NCBI GenBank assembly: GCA_011763485.2
Contig: JAANSK020268047.1
Location: forward strand, 1-21,500
Direction of reading: 5' to 3'
Length of the DNA stretch: 21,500 nucleotides
Source of the DNA: Isoetes engelmannii
Lineage: Eukaryota; Streptophyta; Lycopodiopsida; Isoetales; Isoetaceae
Positions 9,691 through 17,198 of this stretch are shown one piece after another. The translations under genes and the position numbers were made by a program. Each line of letters starts with the position of its first letter. Positions within the stretch are counted from its first letter, which is position 1. A model generated the notes under the pieces. That model did no database searches. It worked only from the letters and a program-made list of their open reading frames with translations, and had not been told where the DNA came from.

Positions 9691-10613
9691 TTTTGTAATT
9701 TTCCCTTAAATAAATTCCAATAGGTGTTTAGGTGTTTGCCAAACTACAAAAAAAACTAGATCCTGCCTGCCATTTGAAAGCTGAGACTTAAATCACCTGC
9801 ATAAATGAAAAAGCAATCATACGAAAATACCCATTAGAGCGAGCGTTTTTGTAGAGCTTGTAATTTGACCACGATAATTAAATCCATAAAATTGTGTAAG
9901 TTCTATTTTTCTTTTTTAGGTCTACATTCTTGCCCATTTTCAGCAGAACCCTGAAGTTGCCATACCTTTTTAAACCCCATCTAATATTAGCAAACCAGTG
10001 GTATAGACCTAACTGAGGGACACAAATGAGATATAGAGTTCTTCATAATCCATGCCATACTTCTTCATAATCCATGCCATACTTTCTAAAGTACTGTTTA
10101 GCAAAAAGGAATATTTAGCTATGGACTTGGCAGCAGCGACCTTAATATTACAAGCCCATTCGCAACCTATAACATGTTATCTGCATGTATAATGTAGGTA
10201 TCGTGCTTCCTTATCGAACTGTCATTCCTATGCTCCACCATGCAGACTTTAAAGTGATTACATCCTTGTTCTCTTATAATATTCTAGCAATCAAAGTTAT
10301 GCTTGCCACTTGTTGTCTATCCAACTTAATCTACAAAATCACAGATATGACTCTGATACTACCAAGATGTGATTCGGGCCTGTAAACTTTGAGGTCTTTT
10401 TACAGATGACTGATATTTAAGATAAGCTTGATAAAAGCAAAATAATCTCAACTCATTTTCTGACACAGCCAATTGAGTTTGTTGCATGTTTTATCACATA
10501 TTAGTCCAGCAATCACGACCAGACGGAAAACAAGTTACAAATGGGAGCAGTAACTATGCCCTCAAAAACAATGTTTCTGATACTTCGCTGCTAGAGCAGC
10601 TAATTAAAGCTAC
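9691..10613. other. Spacer with little recognised content
   Basis: AT-rich, with no supported gene. The only clear structure is the 22-bp tandem duplication at 10039-10082, listed separately. Short open frames here have no family resemblance. Confidence 0.4.
10039..10082. repeat. Perfect 22-bp tandem duplication
   Basis: TTCTTCATAATCCATGCCAT followed by AC occurs twice back to back without change, at 10039-10060 and 10061-10082. Confidence 0.9.
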
Positions 10614-10770
10614 AACAAACCAAAATTTCTAGAAATGCTTTTGATATTTTGATACATCACAACAAAAGATATTTCTGCTGACAAAAAAAAGAACAAACCA
10701 AAACTGCTACAAATGCTTTTGATACTGTGATATATAGCAAAGAAAGATACTTCTGCCGACCAAAAATGGC
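10614..10770. repeat. Diverged tandem repeat, 78-bp period, downstream of the ORM gene
   Basis: AACAAACCAAAA at 10614 recurs at 10692. Both copies continue through AAATGCTTTTGATA, a GATA.AT segment, AAAGATA.TTCTGC and GAC. It lies 240-390 bp beyond the ORM stop codon, so it may be in or just past that gene's 3' UTR. Minus-strand open frames here reflect the repeat. Confidence 0.8.
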
Positions 10771-11007
10771 TACATTCTCTAAAGCACTCTGTCTGATGGA
10801 ACATATAACTTTAAGGAATTCAACCAAACAAAAACTTATATCTGTACTTCCAGATTCTTGGAACGAACACATATCAACAATTGCATTGTTCCACTTGTGT
10901 ATACAAGAACATGATATATACAGAGTAGTTACTTCTTAAAAATGCTGATTGAATTACCAGAACCTCCAATTAAGGATACTTATGTGTTGCAAAATATGGT
11001 ATGGAAT

Positions 11008-12591
11008 TTAGTCAGCATTTATACCAAATATCCTAACCCTATGCATACTTGGAAGCTTTGCAATCAACATTACCATAAACGCACCAGTGTTGAAGTAAAA
11101 AAAGGGCTTGCTGTAATCCGTGGTGTGTATTGCTATAAGATATCTGCAAAGCGTTATTAACGGAAGTCAATCCCCCACAAAGAGAGAGAAATCTAGGGGT
11201 TTCTTTAACTTACAGCACAATTGGCACAATAGTCAGAAACTTCCTGTTTCGTGTAAATTGGCAACCTTCATCAAGTTGTTCCCACCATGTCAATTTATTG
11301 TATTGACCCTGATCCTCCTCAAATGGTGTTCCCTTCGTCCAATGGAAGAAATAATATGTCACCTGCAAAAGTGGCAAAGCATCAACAATATGAGAACACT
11401 TTTCCTCCATTTGGATTATATGCTTAAGCATGACATCCATGAGGCCATGGAGGAAGCAGGACAAGCACCGCTGCTATGGATCAACCCCAATTCAGCGAAA
11501 AAATCAAGGGAAACTCCAGTTGGTGATCCTGGAGGGAGGATCAACCGAAACTAGGGTAAAACTATGTTCATTCGTCTTGAAAGCTTGGTTTGGGAAATTC
11601 CCCGGAATCCCTGTAACCTACCGTGCAAAAATGAAATTTAGCAGTACAAATTAAGAACAACAGGAAAATTTCCTGCCAAAAAGGGGGATTTTTCTTGGTA
11701 ATTCCGGGAAGAATGGAGGGGGAGCTCATAGCTGGTAGGCTGCCCTGAATCCAGCAGGAATACTGCCGATTTTGGAATATCAAACTTTAATAAATGATAC
11801 AACAGAATTTTTTCATAATCCTCACGTCTCTTCCATTGTGAAGCATGGAAGTCTTGCTCTTGATTATCCTTTGATATTCACAATAAACTTTATGCTGTAG
11901 TGAAGTATGATGCCTGGTGGCTCCAGATAGCTGATAATGGGTTTGGCAAAAGTGACTGATCATCAACTATATTCCTAGGTTTTGTAAAAACCTGAGCAAA
12001 ATAACTCGTCCAGCGAATGTATTTGCCGTCACTCAAAAACTGCCTATGACAAGGAAGAATCATAATTGACCAAAACATTAGGTATCAGGCTTCAACAGGT
12101 TACAAATCAAGTGTGTTGATGTTATTTTTTAGTGCTATCATATCGCATGCATAAGTTGAGAAGGGGATCTGCACTGTTTTTACAAAACTAAAAACATTTT
12201 GGTTCTCTAAAGTATCAAATTTGCCACGTCCTTGGAGCAACCCAATGACCATTACGGGACCCGACCGAATTACAAGAATGGAAAAAGCAAAGAAATCAGT
12301 AAATCTCCTAACCTAAATCCCTCTTCAAGGGAACTCACTTACCCCAAAATGGATCAGGTTCACAATGGTCCAGGCGGTCCCTGCGGAGCAACCAAAGGCA
12401 GATACAAGGATCAACCACGAGATGAAAATTATAAGGATGTAAGTCGTCCAAATGCCAGGGTACTCGAACCAAGATGTGTTCTTATTCATGTCGGTAGAAG
12501 GAACCACGTTTACATAAAGCGAACTTCCGCTTGTGATAAAACTATCACGAATAACCTTGCTTATACGCCGGTGTAGAGAATCCATCGCCAT
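11008..12591 (-). CDS. ORM: ORM/ORMDL family protein (regulator of serine palmitoyltransferase, ER membrane)
   Basis: ORM proteins bind serine palmitoyltransferase in the ER membrane and restrain the first step of sphingolipid synthesis. Minus-strand exons are 12591-12343, 11362-11214 and 11143-11008, with GT-AG introns of 980 and 70 nt, giving 177 aa. Signature blocks are [16 protein letters not shown] (36-51), [10 protein letters not shown] (73-82), [13 protein letters not shown] (90-102), [29 protein letters not shown] (119-136) and RVRIFGIN (168-175). Four hydrophobic segments lie at about 50-65, 70-90, 125-140 and 146-163. Asn38 aligns with the N-terminal Asn of human ORMDL3 implicated in ceramide sensing. 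The start is the first in-frame ATG; another is two codons later. Where Arabidopsis ORM begins MYVK, this protein has LYVN after about 25 extra residues ([18 protein letters not shown]…). All three exons match the family end to end. Confidence 0.94.
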
Positions 12592-12743
12592 ATCCTGCCG
12601 GATCGGTGAGCTCGAATGTTGAAGACTTGAAAAGAACAACGCTCTGGATATTTTGCGTTGAAAATGTGTTTTATTCGATTTTGCCACGTAGTCCTCCTAC
12701 CAAGAACAGCATATGCAAAAGAATATCTCTTGTTTCCCATCCC

Positions 12744-12778
12744 ATAGAATAATAGAATAATAATAGAATAATAAATAG
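12744..12778. repeat. (ATAGAATA)-type simple repeat in the ORM upstream region
   Basis: ATAGAATAATAGAATAAT and variants run for about 35 bp, roughly 150-190 bp upstream of the ORM start codon. On the gene's strand this is a TTATTCTATTATTC-type AT-rich stretch. Confidence 0.7.
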
Positions 12779-12853
12779 GCTAATGGGTTGCAAGTAACTT
12801 TGTCATTAAATTAGGGAAACTATTAAAATGTGTCTAATAAGTTTTGGTAATTA

Positions 12854-13132
12854 GGGGGGTTTCCCATGGAGCCTCAAACGTGAATGCTAATCTGGAGCAA
12901 GGTTTTCGGGTTCCCATGGATCACCAGACTTGAAGAATAATGTTTGCAAATCTCAGCCGAATGATGCATGGGAAAGGAATTTCAGCCGCTAGATAGAGCT
13001 CAGGTCTCTACAGGTCCAAGACCTGGGCATCAAGTAATACAGATCGGATACTTTTTGTTCAGGTTTGAGACCTGATCCCGTCGCTGTAGCTACATCGCAA
13101 CCCCCAGGTTCGATGCTCATGGGAAACCCCCC
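12854..13132. mobile_element. 279-bp MITE with TTA target duplication (PIF/Harbinger, Tourist-like)
   Basis: The terminal inverted repeats are 15 bp and perfect: GGGGGGTTTCCCATG at 12854-12868 and its reverse complement at 13118-13132. Both ends are flanked by TTA (12851-12853 and 13133-13135), the 3-bp duplication typical of PIF/Harbinger elements. There is no coding capacity. The interior has GGTCTC/GAGACC and CAGGT words that can pair, plus GGTTCGATGC near 13106, which is close to a pol III B box. It is also richer in GC than its flanks. It lies about 260 bp upstream of the ORM start codon. Perfect termini suggest recent insertion. Superfamily is inferred from the TTA duplication; the GGGGGG terminus is not the textbook Tourist end. 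Confidence 0.85.
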
Positions 13133-13135
13133 TTA

Positions 13136-13820
13136 GTATATTGCTCACGAATGTTTCAAATTTACCATATTGCCCCTTCTTATACACTGTATTAGGGGTA
13201 ATATGGTAATTATTTAAAGTAATATGTTAAGTTTAGGATGGATGTATGGAGTTTTAACGTCTAGTAATTATTTACGGCAATATGATAATTATTAGAAAAC
13301 TTATGGGGACAATTTGTTATGTAATATAAACATATCTTGTTAATTTTGGATTTTGCAGTTTGGAAGAAAATGTTTTTGGAATTTCTGTAAGGTGATTTCC
13401 CTAATGTTTTGTGGGATTTGGCACTCGAGAAAAATTCCCGATTTCCAAAAATCGGGCAAAATAATTTGTATGATTTTTGACTAGGAAATTTCCGCTACAT
13501 TTTTTCCCTCTGTCTTCGTATCGCATCTGACGCCTGTTGTGTGGTGGAAAGTGGTCGCATGCATGTGAGGATGGTTTCCAGGCTGAGGCTAGATTTACAA
13601 GCCAACATACAATTGCTTGCAATTGACTATAAGGTGCATGGTCTCACGTTGCAACTCCTGATGTTTTAATGTTTTAGATTTTTTATGGGCTTATTTAATC
13701 TATTTATGGATTCTCACCCACAAGGATTTCAGGTTTTCAAGAAGCCCACGAATGAATTTGATCTCTCACCGTAGCATGAACAAGGATATTTGAGCATGAG
13801 CTAGGTTATTACTTCGATCC
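13136..13820. other. Spacer, nothing recognised
   Basis: AT-rich, with recurring GGTAATATGGTAATTATTTA-like words at 13197-13290 and a small hairpin (CCCGATTT / AAATCGGG, 13437-13456). No supported gene. Confidence 0.4.
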
Positions 13821-13826
13821 TCTTCA

Positions 13827-13940
13827 CAGGAGGCAGTGGTATCTGCGCCTAACAGGAGGCGGTGGTATCTGCATTTGGCCACACGCCCAACATCATGTCG
13901 TCCCAGCCTGAATTGCCCACGCCCAGCATCACGTCGTCGC
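13827..13940 (+). repeat. Short direct duplications, probably in the 5' region of the LINE
   Basis: CAGGAGGCAGTGGTATCTGC at 13827 recurs with one change at 13853 (period 26). CACGCCCAACATCATGTCGT at 13882 recurs with two changes at 13918 (period 36). Both lie 140-260 bp upstream of the ORF1 start and share its higher GC content. They may be 5' UTR subrepeats of that element. Confidence 0.65.
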
Positions 13941-14081
13941 TTCAGTAGGTGGTCTGCCAGTAGTATCCGAGATTGGCAGAAAATCATCCGATCTGTGTTT
14001 TGTTATAGTGTTATTGTGATTCGGCAGACCCTATTTTTTCACAGGCGCTTTAGTCTTCGGCAGCATTATAACGAGCCATAT

Positions 14082-14867
14082 ATGGCTCGAGCAGAGCGAG
14101 AACAGGCCCGCAAACGGGCAAGGTCTGTACCCGGCCGGACCAAAATCGATGCTGCAAACCAGGTACTTGAATTGGAAAGGCAGCTACCTAATCAGGACGT
14201 TGTCAGTCATTTCTAGAAGCACGTGGACGTTGAAGGAGACCGTGTTCACATCAACCGGCCAGCCTTGTATGCATATCTGGCAGAGCTCTATTCTGCTATA
14301 TTGCACAGTGCGGGCTCTCCTCCAGCTTCACAGGTTCCTCTGGTCAGAGAAATTGTGGACGCAGCAACTCAGACTGTTGCCCCATCTTATGCAAAGATTG
14401 CCACGCAGACAGATCCTGCAGAGGCCTCCAGTCCGGCATTCCCTTCAGATAGTCGTCCCCACACACGGAGTCCAGAGCATAGTGAGAATTTGGAGGACAA
14501 AGCCCTGAATTTACGGATCGTGGGTCTCCCCGAGTCCAGCAGCGAGTCAGATATAGAGGAGGCCGAGTGCTTCTTCACAGGTACTATGCATATTTCATGC
14601 CCAGGAATTGAGACAGCATACAGGGTTGGCGCACAGCGGCCAGACCGGCCACGCCATATTTTGGTCTGCTTTCGAACACGGCAAGACAGATTATACGTGC
14701 TCCAGCATGGCAGTAATCTTCGGAACACTAGTTTTTCAGTGCAAGAAGACCTTACGCCAGTGCAGCTGAGTTGCCGAAGAGAGGAGCTTCGCAAAGTACG
14801 GGAAGCGAGATCACACGGGAAATGGGCGGTGTATAGGGGAGGGGCTGCGATCATTCGAGACCAGTAG
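14082..14867 (+). pseudogene. LINE (L1-type) ORF1-like protein, one in-frame stop, no ORF2 following
   Basis: L1-type ORF1 proteins are RNA-binding chaperones with an RRM and a C-terminal domain. The frame starts at ATG 14082 (MARAEREQARKRARS…, basic), meets TAG at 14214-14216, then stays open to TAG at 14865-14867. Past the stop, about 216 codons show LNLRIVGLPE (RRM strand 1, from about 14505), AYRVGAQRPDRPRHILVCF (14613-14672), the RQDRLYVLQ helix, and a C-terminal EDLTPVQLSCRREELRKVRE then WAVYRGGAAI. This is the usual ORF1p order. No endonuclease or reverse transcriptase is readable downstream. Either the stop makes it dead, or translation begins after it, though I see no early in-frame ATG there. 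GC content is clearly higher than in the flanks. The L1 relation is family knowledge plus my own motif reading. Confidence 0.7.
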
Positions 14868-15347
14868 CCTCGCGACCCATGGCTGGGATATTCTTAGATA
14901 GATAATCATAATCAAATGTAAGCATGTATATAGCACAAATGTTTGATGTGCACGTACTTCTATCCCTCTTGTGCTGTTCCAGGACTTCGGTCCCTATGTA
15001 CTGTTCTAGGACTTCGGTTCCTCTTGCACTGTCGTCACATGTCCGATTGGACGCTGCCCAGTGGCGTGACATTGGTCTTTATCTTTATCTTTCTATTGTT
15101 TTTCCAATTTATGTGCATGTAGGCTTACATTGATGTCGCTTTGGTTTGCTGCTTTCTACACGTAGAGTCAGTTCTGCGAGCATTAAAAATCAAAATAAAA
15201 AAATCTTCAAGTAAAAGATAGAATCAGGAAATTAGCCTAAAGTTTCAATATTTGCTTTCAAAATAAAAATCAGAAATGTTTTGCCTTCAAAGCTAGAATT
15301 AGACTTTGTACTTTACAATCTACAAGCAAAAATTATATTTTTACACA
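14868..15347. other. Region 3' of the LINE ORF1, no gene seen
   Basis: Contains a direct duplication CTGTTCCAGGACTTCGGT / CTGTTCTAGGACTTCGGT (14976 and 15000), a pyrimidine run TCTTTATCTTTATCTTTC (about 15075-15092), and A-rich AAAAATCAAAATAAAAAAATC (about 15185). The pyrimidine run or the A-rich stretch could be the LINE 3' tail. Past 15200 it is plain AT-rich sequence. Confidence 0.4.
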
Positions 15348-15770
15348 TCAGAAGTAAACATATTCATTGCTCTCGGCAGAATTTTCCTCTATGGTTGAGC
15401 TCTCATTATCATCTTCCATATCTTCGTCCTCTGTCTCCTCCTCCGGCCTCTAAAGCTCCTCCACATAATCCTCTTTCTCGTCCTCATCTTCCAGCCCCTC
15501 CTCTTCTTCTACCGCTTCCACAGGCCTTCCTCGCCTGGTTCCCCTTCTAGTTAATCCTTGGCCTTCCTCTTTCCCTATTACTTCCACCACACCCCTTCCT
15601 TGTCCCCTTCCCATTCTAGTTGATACTCTTGGTTGCTCTCTTCCTCTACCACTCTTTCCTCGGCCCCTTCCCCTTCGACCTCTTCTCGCTCCGTGCAACA
15701 ACAGATCTACTTGCGGATACCATTCTATTCTGACTCCTAGTGACCCGTTTCGTACTTGTGCATTCTTAAA
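15348..15770 (-). pseudogene. Unrecognised reading frame: Arg/Gly-rich segment then acidic tail, one in-frame stop
   Basis: Read on the minus strand from about 15770: KNAQVRNGSLGVRIEWYPQV, then DLLLHGARRGRRGRGRGKSG, EQPRVSTRMGRGQGRG, TRRGTRRGRPVEAVEEEEG, EDEDEKEDYVEEL, then TAG at 15452-15450. The same frame continues for 33 codons (RPEEETEDEDMEDDNESSTI…NEYVYF) to TGA at 15350-15348. The basic RG stretch followed by a long acidic stretch looks like a real C-terminal tail, and the acidic character persists past the stop. I saw no start codon or upstream domain. It could be the last exon of a decayed host gene or a transposon protein tail; I do not know the family. Low-complexity purine sequence is the alternative. 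Confidence 0.4.
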
Positions 15771-15784
15771 AAAACTTTCTAACT

Positions 15785-15786
<2 letters not shown>

Positions 15787-15826
<40 letters not shown>
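15787..15826. repeat. (TC)20 microsatellite
   Basis: Forty bases of perfect TC dinucleotide repeat between CTAG and AGATAG. Confidence 0.97.
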
Positions 15827-15828
<2 letters not shown>

Positions 15829-15852
15829 ATAGCACTCCCGCAGGGGCAGGAG

Positions 15853-15961
15853 TAATGTTTGACGGATCGATCCTTGTTGTCCAAAGGATTCACCTGCATA
15901 TCAAAATAATGTTTGCTTGATCGGTCCTTGTTAACTCCAAAGGATTCACCTGCATATTAAA
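15853..15961. repeat. Two direct copies of a 52-bp segment, period about 54
   Basis: AATGTTTGACGGATCGATCC at 15853 recurs as AATGTTTGCTTGATCGGTCC at about 15907. Both end CCAAAGGATTCACCTGCATA. Small indels separate the copies. Confidence 0.8.
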
Positions 15962-16036
15962 GAGCACATTAAAGAGAAACATCAAAGGTTGAAATGAAAT
16001 AATTTAAGAACATCACAGACAGGAGCTAGCCTGTGT

Positions 16037-16255
16037 GTGAACCATCAACCGTTTCTGCAACTGAGTTGGCAGTCTGTTTGGACCCCATGTGCTCCAACAC
16101 CTCGCTTGCCTCAGTTGCGCCTGGATTACAACCAGACGGAGGCTTATGCTCAACTGCTCATAACTGATCTAGAGGAAATTCTTCATCTTCCCACGCTACA
16201 AGAACAGGCTGGTCAGTTGGTTGATGTGTTTATGGCTACTGCCGAGAACTGCTTT
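16037..16255 (+). mobile_element. LINE ORF2 fragment (linker between endonuclease and reverse transcriptase)
   Basis: The open frame reads LRLDYNQTEAYAQLL, ITDLEEILHLPTLQEQAGQL and VDVFMATAENCFGK. This resembles the stretch after the endonuclease in plant LINE ORF2 proteins, where a Y..A..YA..L motif precedes a helix and a ...A...FGK ending. The frame stays open to 16393, but similarity fades after about 16255. No endonuclease or RT motif is attached. The assignment is by pattern memory only and is less certain than the two 3' ends at 3345-4509. Confidence 0.45.
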
Positions 16256-16615
16256 GGTAAGAAAATGTTGGAAAAATTGATCAGTGAGAATGTGGAGATG
16301 AGGTACAAGCAAGTAAATAATGAGCTTATTATAAGTCACGATGTTGTTTCATGGTTAGGGTTTGCTAATATTACTGGTAGTTCAGGGCCTTAGTCTATTA
16401 GCAAGAATTTCCTTATCCATATATTACAATGGAACTTATGAAATTAATTATATTCTTTATCATTATGATATTGTCTATTTACTCCATCTCTGCAAGGTTA
16501 ACCAAGGCTCTGAAGAGAACAAAAGTTGTAGATCATGATAAGATCTCTCCAACAAGCTCAAACTCATCTAAATTAGAGTTGGACTTATGCTCTTTTAAGT
16601 TTTTTCTTAGAACCC
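16256..16615. other. Spacer, nothing recognised
   Basis: AT-rich, with two short open frames (16256-16393 continuing the LINE frame; 16429-16623 Ile/Leu-rich), neither with a recognised match. Confidence 0.4.
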
Positions 16616-16795
16616 GTATTTAAAGCACTATAACTTGAAGATATCAACTCTGTTTTAGATGATTTTACTTCCTTTGGATAGACCCCATAGTCATCTATAA
16701 GTTTTGTGAAGGCACTTTCACGTTTGATCAGTCACAAAGAAGTTATTTCCATTTTAGCCAAACACCACATTTCTAGGGGTATTTTGGTGATTTTT
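16616..16795 (+). repeat. Dispersed repeat, copy C
   Basis: ATTTAAAGCACTATAACTTG at 16618 starts a segment colinear with copy B at 9508-9690. It shares CATCTATAAGTTTTGTGAA, GTTTGATCAGTCACAAAGAA, ATTTTAGCCAAACACC and GGGGTATTTTGG. It lies about 400 bp upstream of the PPR start codon. Same strand as copies A and B. Confidence 0.75.
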
Positions 16796-17198
16796 GCAAA
16801 ATATATGGAAAAAACAAAAGATGAGACATTTTGTTACGGTGGTAAAGTTGGGTCATATGTGCATAGTAACCTCAAAGGCACTACCACGAGCGTCATTCCC
16901 GCCTATGGATACGATGCCGAGGAGGCTACAATACGTGTTCAGTCAACGGACCAAACATCACTATTTGAACAACACAAACGGGGTTCCTACAAATAAACAA
17001 GGTCAAGTGCATACATTCATGGATTTCCCATTCTCAAACTTAGTTAAAACCATTGCTACAAGGGGGAAACAAAAAAATTAATGGGTGAGGGGGTTAGGAA
17101 TCCGTTACAAAGACACAACCCATCGACGAGGGACATTTCATCATGTAATAAAGGCAAAGGTTAACAAGTCCACCAAGCAACCTCTATGGGTTGTATTC
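16796..17198 (+). other. Upstream region of the PPR gene
   Basis: No separate gene is supported. The PPR frame is open back to at least 17085, but the only start-like codon there is GTG, so this is treated as 5' UTR. Two overlapping open frames at 16706-17081 partly cover repeat copy C and match nothing I know. Confidence 0.4.

Noticed and set aside
11890-12078. Minus-strand open frame in ORM intron 1 (includes [17 protein letters not shown]) bounded by AG and GT
   Set aside because: It looks exon-like, but the ORM protein joins correctly without it (HFG|VTYY matches the family), and it resembles no ORM or other sequence I know.
12592-12687. Longer ORM start at 12687
   Set aside because: The codon is GTG; the first ATG in frame is 12591.
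13099-13120. tRNA gene or SINE suggested by AGGTTCGATGC
   Set aside because: No A box at the right distance and no cloverleaf. The word lies inside a MITE with its own inverted ends.
14387-14854. 155-codon minus-strand frame opposite the LINE ORF1
   Set aside because: Shadow of the GC-richer ORF1; no recognisable motif, while the plus frame carries ORF1 motifs.
15281-15550. Pro-rich plus-strand frame
   Set aside because: It is the complement of the RG/acidic minus-strand frame and consists of pyrimidine-rich low-complexity codons.
17085-17198. Upstream start for the PPR protein
   Set aside because: The codon at 17085 is GTG. The first ATG in frame is 17199, and the added residues match nothing in the family.
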